Under the pieces are notes generated by a model. The model ran no database searches. It was given only the letters and a program-made list of their open reading frames with translations, and was not told the origin of the DNA. Positions 1 to 9,735 of a DNA stretch of 64,000 bases are shown one piece after another. Positions within the stretch are counted from its first letter, which is position 1. Every line of letters begins with the position of its first letter. Origin of the DNA: Prorocentrum cordatum (taxonomy: Eukaryota; Sar; Dinophyceae; Prorocentrales; Prorocentraceae); NCBI GenBank assembly GCA_963575745.1, contig CAUYUJ010018725.1, positions 26,001 to 90,000 on the forward strand, given 5' to 3'. Made by a program: the position numbers and the translations under genes.

Positions 1-175
1 TCGGGTCACGGTGTTATGGACTAAGTCTCCCGCGTCCTCGGAAACCCAGGAGCGCTTCGGATCTTCTCGGGCAGAGCTGTTCCTGAACTTGTGTGTGTGT
101 GTGCTGATCTCTTTCCTGGTTGGGGCGGCCGCCAAGCGTGCCGTCCCAGAGGCCACTGCTCGGGCCATCCAGCAC
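1..175. other. Intergenic sequence, no gene seen
   Basis: GC-rich sequence with a short GT run near 99-112. No coding region is supported. It ends at the AGCAC that forms the left target duplication of the next element. Confidence 0.4.
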
Positions 176-333
176 GATGTGCCTGTTTTCCACCACCACC
201 ACCATAAGTTGGAGGGATTGGAGGAGGAGGAGGAGGAGGAGGAGGAGGAGGCGGGGGAGGAGGAGGAGGAGGACGAGGCGGACCCCCTCCCCCTCCAGCT
301 TGTGGTGGCGGTGGTGGAAAACAGGCCCATCAC
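176..333. mobile_element. Short TIR element, family S copy 1, with internal GGA tract
   Basis: The ends are inverted copies of each other over about 35 bp (CCTGTTTTCCACCACC on the left, its complement on the right, few mismatches). AGCAC flanks both sides (171-175 and 334-338), as expected for a 5-bp target-site duplication. The middle is a GGA microsatellite. A second copy lies at 23854-23983. It is non-autonomous: the open frames through it are poly-Glu or poly-Arg and are not genes. Confidence 0.75.
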
Positions 334-364
334 AGCACGCAGATGATCAAACCCACAGTGTGCT

Positions 365-3300
365 GTGTCGTCTTCCGGCGGTCCACACGGAGGCTGCTGC
401 TTCGCGTGCCGGGGCCGCCGCCACCTACGGGTGGGGGAGGCCGCCGCCCCGCCCTCGCTCTCTCTCTCTCCTCGCTCGCCACTCCTCCTCCTCCCTCCTC
501 CTCCTCCTCCTCCTCCTCCTCCTCCTCCTCCTCCTCCTCCTCCTCCTCGTTCCTCCTCCTCGAGCACGCTGAAGCAGCACAAATGGCAAGGTATTGTTTC
601 TCCAGCATACCCCACGACCTACGTGAAGAAGGCAGGTGGCATCGTTCTGGGTATCCGTCAGCATCATTGTTGGTCCTCTTATCGCCACTTGTCGGACGAC
701 CCTGACAACACGATCGGTTTAGTTGACGTCAACAGCAAGCAGAAGCTATCGGGGCCTTTGTCCTTCAAAGATGTGGTGGCGGTCGAGTGGAAGATCGCCA
801 GAGTCCCGCTGCTAGTAATTGGAGCTTATTTGACTGTCTCAGTGGGGTTGGAAGCACCCATCAATGTCTCAAAGCTTCTCACTATTTCGACGCTGTTGGA
901 CAATCATGCGGGGCCTTGGATCATCATGGGAGATTTCAACGCTACCCCCCTGGAGATGGCCTCATGGATCCGCAAGTGGAATGGGCATTTTTATCACCCA
1001 CCTGGCATCACCCACACGTCCACGAGGGGCAAGGGCCAGCGCATCATCGACTATGCTGTGGCTTCTCAGGACTTCTCTACACTTTTTCATGATGCGATCC
1101 AGTTGGATGCTGAGGGTGGTGACCACTACGGCATGATTTTGGAGCTGAATGTTTCTGCACAACAGTCTGCACGTCGAGTCTTGGACCTACCGAAGATGTT
1201 CCTACCACCGCTACCCACCAAGCTAAAAGGTGACCCCAACAGCAAACGGTCGAGAAAGAAATTGGAGGTGGAGCGACGACGGCAACAACGTGCTCTGGAA
1301 CACTCAGAGGATCTCGAGCAAGAACTTCCTGAACCCGAGTCTGAAGACGAGGAGATTTTGGCGCAACCTCAGCAGCCCAACTCGTGCACGAAATACCCAG
1401 AGGAGGCTCGCAAGTTTCTACATCGAGATTTTTTCGACTTCGACTCCGAGGCGCTTCAGCAGATGTGGCAGTCGCATATTTATGACCACAAGATTTCTGA
1501 GGTCAAGCCTGTAGTTCAGGACTGCCACCCAGCCAAGTATTTAGAGTGGAGAGTTGAAGATCTGAATAAGCTTTGGACCACCATCGACAACAACACTCTC
1601 CAGCACTGTGAGTGGACCTTACCGCCAGATTGGATACAAGACAGCCTCTCGTACAAGTATGACCCCGAGACCGCTATCGAGCTGGGATCAGACTACGGAA
1701 GATTTACGTCCATTTTTGAGAATTTTCTGTGTCGTGTTCTTGAGGTACCACCAGATCGAGCTTGGCATTACAAAGGTCGTGGAGTTGCGAGGGAATTCAA
1801 AACTCTGCCGATATCAGCACCCGCGCCAACAAGAGCGCATTCAGATACGTCAATCAAGTGGTGGCTGCAAGTTTCTGGTTGGATTCAGGAGCTTATTCGA
1901 GTCTCTAGTGGGACCCAGCACCACTTCGAGGAGTTCTCTACTGCAGCAGGTGGTGACTCCTCCCCTCCTCCCCCCGTTTTGCTCAGCCCAGTCTCGAAAA
2001 AACAAGTCAGGACAGCATCGAGAAAAGACTTCTTGGTGCACAGGTTGGCACAGGCTCCTGCTGACATGCCACTTTCAGGTTTCGGCCAGGTAATAGGCAG
2101 AGATCGGCAGGACTGGGCCAGTACACTTCTTAACATTCACAATATACCGAGAGAGGCTCTCATTACGATGGGAGCATCAGCGGATAAGATCGCAGCAGCC
2201 CTGGAGCGTAAGGCGGCCAAGGAGAGCTACAGCGCTTTTCAATCGTGGATTCGTGATTCTTTTGCTCAAGGCTGTGGGAAGTTACATAGGTACGTCAAGC
2301 CCAAGACGCGCGTCGAGACAGAGTACCGCGACTTGAAAGGAAGTTCCACGAGCCTCAAGGATATTTTGGTCCAGAAGAGTCAGCTATGGCAACGCAAGTG
2401 GGCTTCCAAAATTTTGTCAGTGCAAAGGTTGTTCCAACTCCTTCGTCGGGCTCATGCTAAGGCAGCAGCACAACCCTGGCCAGCCCTGGAGCCTGAGCAG
2501 ATCGCCATCACAGTCAAGCAGATCAACTCCAGCAAGGCCGCAGGCATCGAGCAACTGGGCGGTACCCTCAAGTATTTACCTCCAGCTGGCATTGCTCACT
2601 TGACGTGGTTTTTGAATGAATGCGAACGTCGAGGAGGCTGGCCTTGGCAGATTCAGACTGCTATTGTTGCTCTTTTGAGGAAAGGCGCTGACACTGATCG
2701 CTCAATTGGTCTTATCCCAGATTTGATACGCTTGTGGAGCTCAGCCAGACAGATTTTTCCTTCCGCATGGGTCGAGCAGATGGCTGGCCAGTGGGACAAT
2801 GCGATCAGAGGCTCTTCCTGCTTGCGTGTCGGACTTCTACGAGCTTTTTCTGACGAAGCCATCCGCATGGGGCCCAAGCACACCGTCTCGGCCAGTCTTT
2901 TGTGGGACATCGACAGTTTCTACGACTCGTTAGAGTACGAGCGCCTGTTTGAGCAGGGCTTGGCCCTGGATTTTCCGCCCTTGATGTTGCTGATGGAAGG
3001 GCTGGCTCATCTCATAGTTAGAGTTTTTCGTGAAGCAGGGTGCTTTTCACCGCCAGTCCAGGCCAGCAAGTCCATCATCGCAGGAGCTCGCCGAGGGGTC
3101 GATTTTGGAAGATTTTATCTCTACAGTATCCTTGAAGCTGTGCACAACAAATACTCACCGTCGGTCAGCACGTCGTCTTGGGTTGATGATATCACTCAGT
3201 ATGCGTATGGGTCCGTCAGGTTCCTCTCCCAGGCGCTCACCAAGGCTGGGGTTCTCTTGGGCAGGCTCTGCAACAAGGCGCACTTGAGTATCGCTAGCAA

Positions 3301-5560
3301 GAGCAGGATCATCGCGGGGGACCCTGATTTAGCAAAGGACATTGCGCGCCAGTTGGCACAGCACAACATTAAGATCACTGTGGCACAGAAAGCAGTCGAT
3401 TTAGGCACGGACAGAGGCACGAACATGCGAGCACGGCCTAAAGCAGCAGCACGTCGCAAAGCAGCTTGGAAGCAAGTAGGCCGAGCTCGAAAGCTTATTG
3501 GATCAGGCAGAACAGGCAGAGCAGCAGCACGGCGTGTGATACATCGAGGATGTTATGCAAAAGTTCAGTATGATGCAGCTGTGTACGGTATGAGCCCTTC
3601 AGCAGTGCAGGCTTGGCGCAGAGCTATAGGAGGCACTTTCACTCTGTCGGTCCGGGGCAGGTGCCTCGACACTCTTTTACAGCTGGAGCTTGGAGATCAA
3701 GATCCAGCAATCTCGCAGGTTTTTAAGATGCTCGACAGCTGGATGGCCATTCTTGCGTCAGGAGCTGAAGCACGAGCCTTTGCAGCACGAGATTGGTCGC
3801 AGCACGTGGCTAAGGCTAGAGAGATTCCTAAGCATCGATGGCGCAGAATCACAGGCCCCACTAGAGCTGTAGTAAATACCCTTCTGGACATCAACTGGGA
3901 CCCCATTGGACCTTGGCATTGGGTTTCTGATCTTGGGAACGTCTATCAGGCTACTCCAGAGGTTCTTGAAGCTGGTCCACTAGATCTAGATGATATCCGC
4001 CAAGACCTAGCCGATTCAGTTCGTCGGGTTCTTTGGAAGCGAGCAGCAAAACACTATGAGAGCGCTGATGTTGCTAACGGAGTAGACCTAACTGATGTAC
4101 GACAGCAGCTACGACGGGCTAGAGATAAAGACCAGCTCAAGTGGGCAGGAGCTTTAGTCAACGTTTGCTGTGGTGGTCAGTGGGCTAGGGAGAGAATTCA
4201 AAGCATCATCAACCCGCCTGACTTTTCTGTTCTTTGTGATCGCTGTGATGGTGGACGACCAGAGTCTACCTTCCACCGAATTTGGGAATGTCCCGCGAAC
4301 GACGCCTTGCCCTCGACCACCAGCATCGAGGCTTTTGTGCACCGTGCTCGCACCCAGGTGGATTCACAGCCGTCAGTGTGGCTACGAGGCCTCACTCCTT
4401 CGTCGTGGACACAAGTTTCGCAGCCGCCCGACGAGGCGGACATTTTTGTGCACAGCCACGGCTTCTTCCCCGACGGCGCAGACCTGATCGTCGGCGCAGG
4501 TGGTGCCTCAGGGGGTAAATATTCGGACCAGGCCAGATTCAGGAGAGTGTCTTGGGCTTATGTCGTCTTCGAGGAATTCGACCTAGCGAACCCAGCTCCA
4601 TCCTTTGCCTTGTCAAGGGTGTCCTCGGGAGCCACTTGGGGACCCCAGACCATCAATCATGGCGAGATGATAGCGCTCTTGAGGTTCCTGGAGGAGGCCC
4701 CTGTGGGCCGACCACTCGTCTTCGTCACGGACTCGTCGTATGTCCAGAAAAACGTCTGCAAGGTCCTCTTGGATTTCTTCCCTGCTGGATTTAGGAACGA
4801 GTGGCGTCGAATTCAGCGGCTTCTTCAAGAGAAGCCGACCACCATCATCAAGATCGAGTCGCACATGACTCCAGAGCAGGCAGCAGAGAAAAAGGAGCTC
4901 GTCTTTGCGTGGGTTGGCAACAAGGCAGCCGATGAGTTGGCTGAGAACACGGCCAAGAACATTCAGTTGCAGGCGGGGGAGGTGGAGGCGGTCCAGATTT
5001 CTGAGGCCTTGACGCGTGCTGTGAGAATTCGGGCTTGTGAAGTTTTCCTCTCGGGATTTTCGGAGGCCTCTGGAGACATTCCCCAGGCCCCTAGAGCTCG
5101 TAAGAAGGCCAAAGCCAAGCCGAAGCCAGCCGTCCCTCCTCCTCCTCCTCGAGCCTTCAACCCTCGCCCCAAGCTAGCCAAACAGCTTAGGGAGTCAGCG
5201 CATAATATGATTCCTGTAGGAGAGGGCCCCGGCTCGAGGCTCTTTTGCAATTCGTGTTGTTCGGTCATTTCTGTGAACTCGCACGGAAATATTCCGTCCC
5301 AGGAGTTTCTCGCCTCTCCGTGTGTTTCTGCGAAACCCCGTTCGGGTTTCGAGGGAGCGAAGTCTCTCCACAATGTGTACATTGGTGCCAGGTATGTTGA
5401 CCCGTCTCATGATATGGTCATGTCAGCCAAGGGTACCTACATATGCCTGACCTGCGGCTCCCACGCCATAAGAGCGGGTCAGAATCTCTTCAAAGAATGC
5501 AAGAAGGCCACGTCGTCTGGGTCGGCCTATCTTGCTAAATTCACAAGAGGGGAAGTCTAG
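365..5560 (+). CDS. LINE-like polyprotein: endonuclease, reverse transcriptase, RNase H, Cys-rich tail
   Basis: An open frame of 1731 codons. An endonuclease/exonuclease/phosphatase (EEP) domain is marked by GDFN (residues 189-192), IIDYAVAS (D229) and GDHYG (D253, H254). The reverse transcriptase shows a KAAG fingers motif, motif A LLWDIDSFYDSL (D848), a motif B-like GARRGVDFG and motif C WVDD (D941, D942). An RNase H domain follows, with E1434 (NHGEM), D1456 (VTDSS) and D1523 (NKAADELAENTA). The tail has two CxxC pairs (C1628/C1631, C1694/C1697), possibly a zinc knuckle. This order fits a non-LTR retrotransposon ORF2 that nicks DNA and copies its own RNA. Oddities: residues 1 to about 66 come from GC-rich and TCC-repeat DNA and are unlikely to be native; the N-terminal EEP strand with the catalytic Asn and Glu is missing, so the element is 5' truncated or uses an upstream exon; and the first RNase H Asp looks replaced (HSHG). 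The uninterrupted frame suggests a fairly recent copy. Confidence 0.88.
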   Translation: MSSSGGPHGGCCFACRGRRHLRVGEAAAPPSLSLSPRSPLLLLPPPPPPPPPPPPPPPPPPRSSSSSTLKQHKWQGIVSPAYPTTYVKKAGGIVLGIRQHHCWSSYRHLSDDPDNTIGLVDVNSKQKLSGPLSFKDVVAVEWKIARVPLLVIGAYLTVSVGLEAPINVSKLLTISTLLDNHAGPWIIMGDFNATPLEMASWIRKWNGHFYHPPGITHTSTRGKGQRIIDYAVASQDFSTLFHDAIQLDAEGGDHYGMILELNVSAQQSARRVLDLPKMFLPPLPTKLKGDPNSKRSRKKLEVERRRQQRALEHSEDLEQELPEPESEDEEILAQPQQPNSCTKYPEEARKFLHRDFFDFDSEALQQMWQSHIYDHKISEVKPVVQDCHPAKYLEWRVEDLNKLWTTIDNNTLQHCEWTLPPDWIQDSLSYKYDPETAIELGSDYGRFTSIFENFLCRVLEVPPDRAWHYKGRGVAREFKTLPISAPAPTRAHSDTSIKWWLQVSGWIQELIRVSSGTQHHFEEFSTAAGGDSSPPPPVLLSPVSKKQVRTASRKDFLVHRLAQAPADMPLSGFGQVIGRDRQDWASTLLNIHNIPREALITMGASADKIAAALERKAAKESYSAFQSWIRDSFAQGCGKLHRYVKPKTRVETEYRDLKGSSTSLKDILVQKSQLWQRKWASKILSVQRLFQLLRRAHAKAAAQPWPALEPEQIAITVKQINSSKAAGIEQLGGTLKYLPPAGIAHLTWFLNECERRGGWPWQIQTAIVALLRKGADTDRSIGLIPDLIRLWSSARQIFPSAWVEQMAGQWDNAIRGSSCLRVGLLRAFSDEAIRMGPKHTVSASLLWDIDSFYDSLEYERLFEQGLALDFPPLMLLMEGLAHLIVRVFREAGCFSPPVQASKSIIAGARRGVDFGRFYLYSILEAVHNKYSPSVSTSSWVDDITQYAYGSVRFLSQALTKAGVLLGRLCNKAHLSIASKSRIIAGDPDLAKDIARQLAQHNIKITVAQKAVDLGTDRGTNMRARPKAAARRKAAWKQVGRARKLIGSGRTGRAAARRVIHRGCYAKVQYDAAVYGMSPSAVQAWRRAIGGTFTLSVRGRCLDTLLQLELGDQDPAISQVFKMLDSWMAILASGAEARAFAARDWSQHVAKAREIPKHRWRRITGPTRAVVNTLLDINWDPIGPWHWVSDLGNVYQATPEVLEAGPLDLDDIRQDLADSVRRVLWKRAAKHYESADVANGVDLTDVRQQLRRARDKDQLKWAGALVNVCCGGQWARERIQSIINPPDFSVLCDRCDGGRPESTFHRIWECPANDALPSTTSIEAFVHRARTQVDSQPSVWLRGLTPSSWTQVSQPPDEADIFVHSHGFFPDGADLIVGAGGASGGKYSDQARFRRVSWAYVVFEEFDLANPAPSFALSRVSSGATWGPQTINHGEMIALLRFLEEAPVGRPLVFVTDSSYVQKNVCKVLLDFFPAGFRNEWRRIQRLLQEKPTTIIKIESHMTPEQAAEKKELVFAWVGNKAADELAENTAKNIQLQAGEVEAVQISEALTRAVRIRACEVFLSGFSEASGDIPQAPRARKKAKAKPKPAVPPPPPRAFNPRPKLAKQLRESAHNMIPVGEGPGSRLFCNSCCSVISVNSHGNIPSQEFLASPCVSAKPRSGFEGAKSLHNVYIGARYVDPSHDMVMSAKGTYICLTCGSHAIRAGQNLFKECKKATSSGSAYLAKFTRGEV
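479..567 (+). repeat. TCC microsatellite / polypyrimidine tract
   Basis: An almost pure TCC tract sits immediately upstream of the first recognisable LINE residues and ends in CTCGAG. It could act as a polypyrimidine tract for a 3' splice site feeding the retroelement frame. That role is inference; the repeat itself is seen directly. Confidence 0.8.
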
Positions 5561-5684
5561 CTTCCCTACCTGTCCGCCTCTCTTAATCCAAGGGCAGGCT
5601 ACCTCTCTTTTTAGACTGACCAACGGTCAACTGCGTGGTCCTCCTCCTCCTCCTCCTCCCCGTCCTCGTCAGCAACGACCACTC

Positions 5685-6066
5685 GGAGGAGGGGAAGTTC
5701 TGCAACCGTCGGACTTGTGAGCGCAAGCCTCCCATGGAAGGGGCCCGCTTGCGCTCTTGGCCAGACCCCTCGCTCTCTCTCCTCGCCCGCCGCTCGTCAG
5801 CAGCGATGGAGAGCCGCTGCGCACGACCCCTCGGAGGAGGGGAAGCTCTTCAACCGTCGGATTTGCGAGCGCAAGCTTCCCATGGAAGGAGCCCGCTTGC
5901 GCTCTTGGCCAGACCCTCGCTCTCTCTCCTCGCTCGCCACTCGTCAGCAGCGATCGAGAGCCGCTGCGCACGACCCCTCGGAGGAGGGGAAGTTCTGCAG
6001 CCGTCGGATTTGCGAGCTCAAGCCTCCCATGGAAGGAGCCCGCTTGCGCTCTTGGCCAGACCCCTG
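5685..6066 (+). repeat. Tandem repeat, about 148-bp unit, about 2.6 copies
   Basis: The string GGAGGAGGGGAAG recurs at 5685, 5833 and 5980, each followed by a near-identical block containing CCCGCTTGCGCTCTTGGCC. The 124 bp between the LINE stop and this array hold only a pyrimidine-rich tail and a TCC run. The unit contains no gene. Confidence 0.85.
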
Positions 6067-6973
6067 CTGTGGAGCGAGGATCCTGGCCCAGGACGAGCCC
6101 ATGAAGCACGTGTTCTACGCACATGTGCACAGTACGCACACGTTGTCTGTCCTTCGTGGCGTTTTGTTTTGTCAGCGGTGCGAGCGTTTCGGCACGTTGC
6201 ACGTGCGCGATTTCAGCGAGGAATGTCCGCCTCGCCCTAGCAAGGCGGGGGCGGAGGTGCTCAGTCGAATGTCGACGGAGCTCCCCCGAAAGTGCGGAGT
6301 CCCCTTCCCGCAGCTTTGAACTGGTTCACAGTGCCCTGGCTTGACAAGGTCTCCACAGTTCTCCGAAACCGAAATCCTACTCGGGCTCGTGCTCCTCGTT
6401 TTCTCCCTCCTCTGCCCTGTGCTTGCCTTCGTCCTGGTAGGCCTCCTGACCACCCTCGCCGTCCTTCACCGTCCGCGCTGTCCTCGCCACCCGCCCAGCG
6501 AGCCCCATGGACACGAACAGTGCGTTGCCTTCTTGTCTGGCCAGGCACGGCAATCGCAGGGGATGGGGCATCTGCTCCACAGACGAGGCGTTCCAGAAAG
6601 TCTGTTGCGCGCAGCCGGCGTCGGCCCCGCCGCCGAGCGCTGCCTTCGAGCACGCCGGCGCTTCTGGCGCAGTGAGGCGCCCGAGAAGGCAGGAGAGGGA
6701 GGAGGAGGAGGCGGAGGAGGAGTAAGAGGAGGAGGAGGATAAACAGGAACAGGAACAGGAGGAGGAGGAGGAGAAGGAGGAGATGAGGAGATGAGGCGTT
6801 CCAGAAAGGGCCTCGCCTTCGAGGATCGAAGGGTTTGGCACCTCTCTTCCCCGGCGGAGCGGGTGGCGGCAGCCCCGCGGAGGTAAGACGGGGGCCCGCT
6901 GCCGCGGGCGCACGCCGGCGGAATGGCGACGGAGGCAACCGGGAGTCGACGCCAGCGTTCCAAGAGATGGCAA
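6067..6973. other. Intergenic; GGA-rich tract flanked by a 16-bp direct repeat
   Basis: GAGGCGTTCCAGAAAG occurs at 6585-6600 and again at 6793-6808, bracketing 192 bp that end in a GGA/AGG tract. This could be a duplicated insertion site or a segmental duplication. No coding region is supported elsewhere in the interval. Confidence 0.45.
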
Positions 6974-7139
6974 GTGATCGTTCTCTTGTTCATTGGTTTG
7001 CCGATCGGCGCAGGCCCCCAAACTCCCCCGTGGGGCGCCCTGGTTGCGAACCGACGCAGTAAGCAGAGGTAAGGAGCGAGCTCTCCCCCGTCCCCCCTTT
7101 CCCGCCCCGTGTCGAAAGGCCGAATTAGAAAACGCTCAC
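6974..7139 (+). mobile_element. Dispersed TIR-like element, family G copy 1
   Basis: This shares its order of landmarks with 16733-16966 and 23595-23839: a GTGATC-type end, TTTGCCGATCGGCGC, a C-rich middle, CCGCCC..GTCGAAAGGCCGAAT and a terminal ACGCTCAC. The ends are roughly inverted copies. No clear target duplication was found. Confidence 0.55.
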
Positions 7140-7235
7140 CAACCTCTTTGGGTGCCCGGCTCCCAGAATCCGCCGTGTGGGTACACTGTGCAGCCAGCCA
7201 TCCGGGGGGCCGAGGCACACTCGGCCGGCCACTCC

Positions 7236-7472
7236 TCAAGCAGTTGGCGAAGCGTCCTGGCTCGCCTATAGCCTACCAAGCAATGTTCTAAGACCATTTT
7301 TTGTGGTTCCCACGAAAGGTTCTTAGAGCATGTCTGGCGGAGTCTGTCTTGTTTTATCACATCGGGCTCATGTTCTAAGAACATTGCTCTTGTTCTTCGA
7401 ACATTTTGGGGTTCTAAGAACACTTCGTGGTAGGGGACTGTAGGAATGCTGGGACGGTCGGTCCCTGCTCAA
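7236..7472 (+). mobile_element. Family A TIR element (introner family), copy 1
   Basis: The ends TCAAGCAG and CTGCTCAA are inverted, and inverted similarity extends about 55 bp inward through CTATAG/CTGTAG and TACCA..ATGTTC blocks. ACTCC is repeated exactly on both sides (7231-7235 and 7473-7477), a 5-bp target duplication. The interior has several GTTCTAAGAAC-like palindromes. Other copies lie at 26228-26461, 36998-38743 (interrupted) and 48921-49354 (reverse, interrupted). One of those copies coincides with an intron in a PPR gene. Confidence 0.82.
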
Positions 7473-7840
7473 ACTCCTGCGCGGACGGCTGCATCACCCG
7501 TGTGCTGCCTGCTGGACGTGCTGACCGCCCTGGCAGGCCCGTCGCCTGGCGTCGCGGCGGCATCCCGGGCGCGGGTGGTCAAGGCTGTACGCCGCCAGTG
7601 GTCCAGAAGTCGCCGGCGTCGAACGATCCGCGCCCTCAGAAGGGCGCGATCTTGGTAAGGTTGAGCGATTCCCGCGGCGCGCCTTCTCTTAAGATCGATC
7701 TTGTCAGCCTTCACGCAGGTGGTCACGGCACGAGCTTGCCGCAGGCCAGCCTCTGCCTCGTGGGCTGCTGCATGACTCGCACAGCTCCTGATTGGGGTGT
7801 TGCTGGTTACGTGGCGAGCCGTTGCAGATCAGAGTGATGG
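7473..7840. other. Intergenic, no recognised gene
   Basis: GC-rich DNA with short open frames on both strands, none with a recognisable domain. A short exon cannot be excluded. Confidence 0.3.
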
Positions 7841-8765
7841 GGTGGTGGCGGGGTGGGTCGCGGGTGCGGTTGGGTCGCGGGTGGGTCGCGGGCGGGTCGT
7901 TGGTGGGTCGCGAGGTGGGTCGTGGGGTGGCTCGTGGTTGGGTCGCGGGTGGGCTGCGGGCGCGGACGACGACAAGAAGCAGCATCAACAAAAACAATGA
8001 TAAGATTGGTCGCTCTTATCCACTCACGCGCCACTTCACTAGGAGGTGGATAGACCTCCTACCGTGACACGTCGATTAGCGAATTGGCCGTTTTCGGTTC
8101 GCGAGAGGGCGTCGCGGCCGTCATTTTTGTGGGTCCAGGTTCTCCGGTTTCGGTCTTAGGCCGTTTTCACTAAAGGGAGGTTTACTAAAGGGAGGTTTGT
8201 CCACCGCCGATTAACACGTGTAGCCCAATCGTTGGACTTTCCCATCTTAATCTTCGTTTTCGATTGCACCCCGTCGGGGGTATACTGCAGCACCCCGCAG
8301 TTGCGGATACGAGTGAGGGGGCGACGGGGTCGTCGGCAGCTGGCGTGGCCCGGGTTCTGCTAGTTTGTTGTTTGTTGTTTGTTGGCTGTTGGTAGAGGGT
8401 TGTTGGTGTTGTTGTGGTTGTTGATGTTGTTGATGTTGTTGTTGTTGTTGTTGTTGTTGTTGCTCGTGCGGTTGTGGTCGTGGTTGTTGTTGTTGCTCTT
8501 GTGGTTGTGGTTGTTGTTGCTGTGGTTGTGGTTGTTCTTGTTGCTGCTGTTGTTGTGTTTGTGGTTGTGGTTGTTGTTGTTGTTGTTGTTGGTGTTGTTG
8601 TTGTTGTGGCTGTTGCTGTTGCTGTTGTCGTCGTCGTCGTCGTCGTCACCCCCACCGCGATTCACCGGCGACCCAGACGCGACCCGCTCCGCGACCCACG
8701 CCGCGACCCACCCGCGACCCACCCGCGACCCACCCGCGACCCACCCCGCCCCCGTCCCCTCCCTC
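7841..8765. repeat. Inverted minisatellite pair around a TTG microsatellite
   Basis: About 7853-7965 is a GGGTCGCGGGT-type minisatellite followed by GACGACGACAAGAAGCAGC. About 8400-8650 is a TTG/TGG-rich tract ending in repeated GTC, followed at 8690-8755 by a CGACCCACC minisatellite. The two outer arrays are reverse complements in type, giving a loose large inverted arrangement. A family D element (8040-8210) sits between them. All long open frames here are Val/Leu, Asn or Thr runs from the repeat. Confidence 0.6.
8040..8210 (+). mobile_element. Family D TIR element, copy at 8 kb
   Basis: The left end TAGGAGGTGGATAGACCTCC and the right end GGAGGTTTGTCCACCGCCGA are inverted copies. The flanks are TTCAC and TTAAC, a 4-of-5 match to a 5-bp target duplication. 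The interior carries the family string ATTGGCCGTTTTCGGTTCGC and GCGTCGCGGCCGTCA, shared with the copies at 17746, 19270 and 33797. Confidence 0.75.
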
Positions 8766-9340
8766 TTACACGCAATTGCTGGGAGCTACGATTGGGAGCG
8801 TCCGCAGGGGTGTGGCGCGAGAAGGCGACCCTAGGAGAAACCAGGGGGCGTGTTCGATTGATTTTGTGTCCACGATATCGCTGTTCCAGCTGCGTCGCTG
8901 TCGGTTGTGCTCCGGGGGTTCGGTTCGGTCGGCTTCTAAAGGTTGTTGCCGCGCCGTTCTTTGCTTTTCTGGGCGGGGTTCGCGTTCTGCCGTTGTTTTC
9001 CACTTGTTGTTTGGTTGCGCTGTCGTTGTGGACGACGACCAATGGAGAGGAAACGTGTTGCCAAATGATTCCAAGATGTCTAAACCATGTTTTAAACATA
9101 CTTTACACATGTAACACAAACAGGTTCCAAACATGGTTCGAACATGTTTCAAACAGTTTAAACACTCTTACTTCAACGATCGGATTGTTAGGGTGTCCAT
9201 TGTCATTGCATCCACAACGCTGTCGGTTCGGTCGGCGATCGGTGTAGAGCACGCGTGACGGGGATCACGACTTCGAATTCGCGGGGGAAGGTGCCCCCAA
9301 ACTTCATCGGAGGGCAGACAGGCGCAGTAGCGATAGCATC
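8766..9340. other. Intergenic; AACATG-rich short repeats
   Basis: No gene is supported. Between about 9075 and 9165 the motif AAACATG recurs in both orientations (CCATGTTTTAAACAT, CCAAACATGG, GAACATGTTTC), giving an AT-rich island in GC-rich DNA. Confidence 0.4.
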
Positions 9341-9520
9341 CTCCTCCTCCTCCTCCTCGTCCTCCTCGTCCTCCTCCTCGACCTCCTCCTCCTCCTCCTC
9401 TTCCTCCTCCTCCACCTCCTCCTCCTCCTCCCTCTTGCCCCCATCCTCATCCTCCTCCTCCTCCTTCTCCTCCTCCTCCTCCTCCCCTTCCCCCTCCTCC
9501 TGCTCCTCCTCCGCCTCCCC
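9341..9520 (+). repeat. TCC microsatellite
   Basis: Near-pure TCC with occasional TCG, TTC and ACC interruptions. The poly-Ser and poly-Glu open frames on the two strands are products of the repeat. Confidence 0.85.
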
Positions 9521-9546
9521 GCCCTGCCTTCTCCTCATCGGCTGTC

Positions 9547-9735
9547 CCACAGTGGAGACCCGTGCCAAGAAGCACCCTGCTTGCCTCCAGGCTGCCCTGG
9601 GCTGCTCCGGGGCTTCGACGGCGTTGCCGCGGAGAGCGCGACGCCCCCCCACACACTGAAATCGATGGACCTCCTGGGGCCTCAGGGCTGGGTTTCTTGC
9701 GCGAGGCTTCCTGTGGACGGGCCTCCACTGCAATC
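9547..9735 (+). mobile_element. Family F TIR element, copy 1
   Basis: It begins CCACAGTGGAGACCC and ends GGGCCTCCACTG, approximately inverted. Inside it shares TGCCAAGAAGCACCCTGC and TTGCCTCCAGG with 17491-17660 and with the split copy at 40414-46200. It provides one of the empty-site comparisons used to define the large insertion in the 40-kb copy. Confidence 0.6.

Noticed and set aside
6585-6808. Insertion with 16-bp target duplication
   Set aside because: The repeat is real, but the DNA between has no paired ends and no empty-site comparison exists, so it is only noted as a direct repeat.
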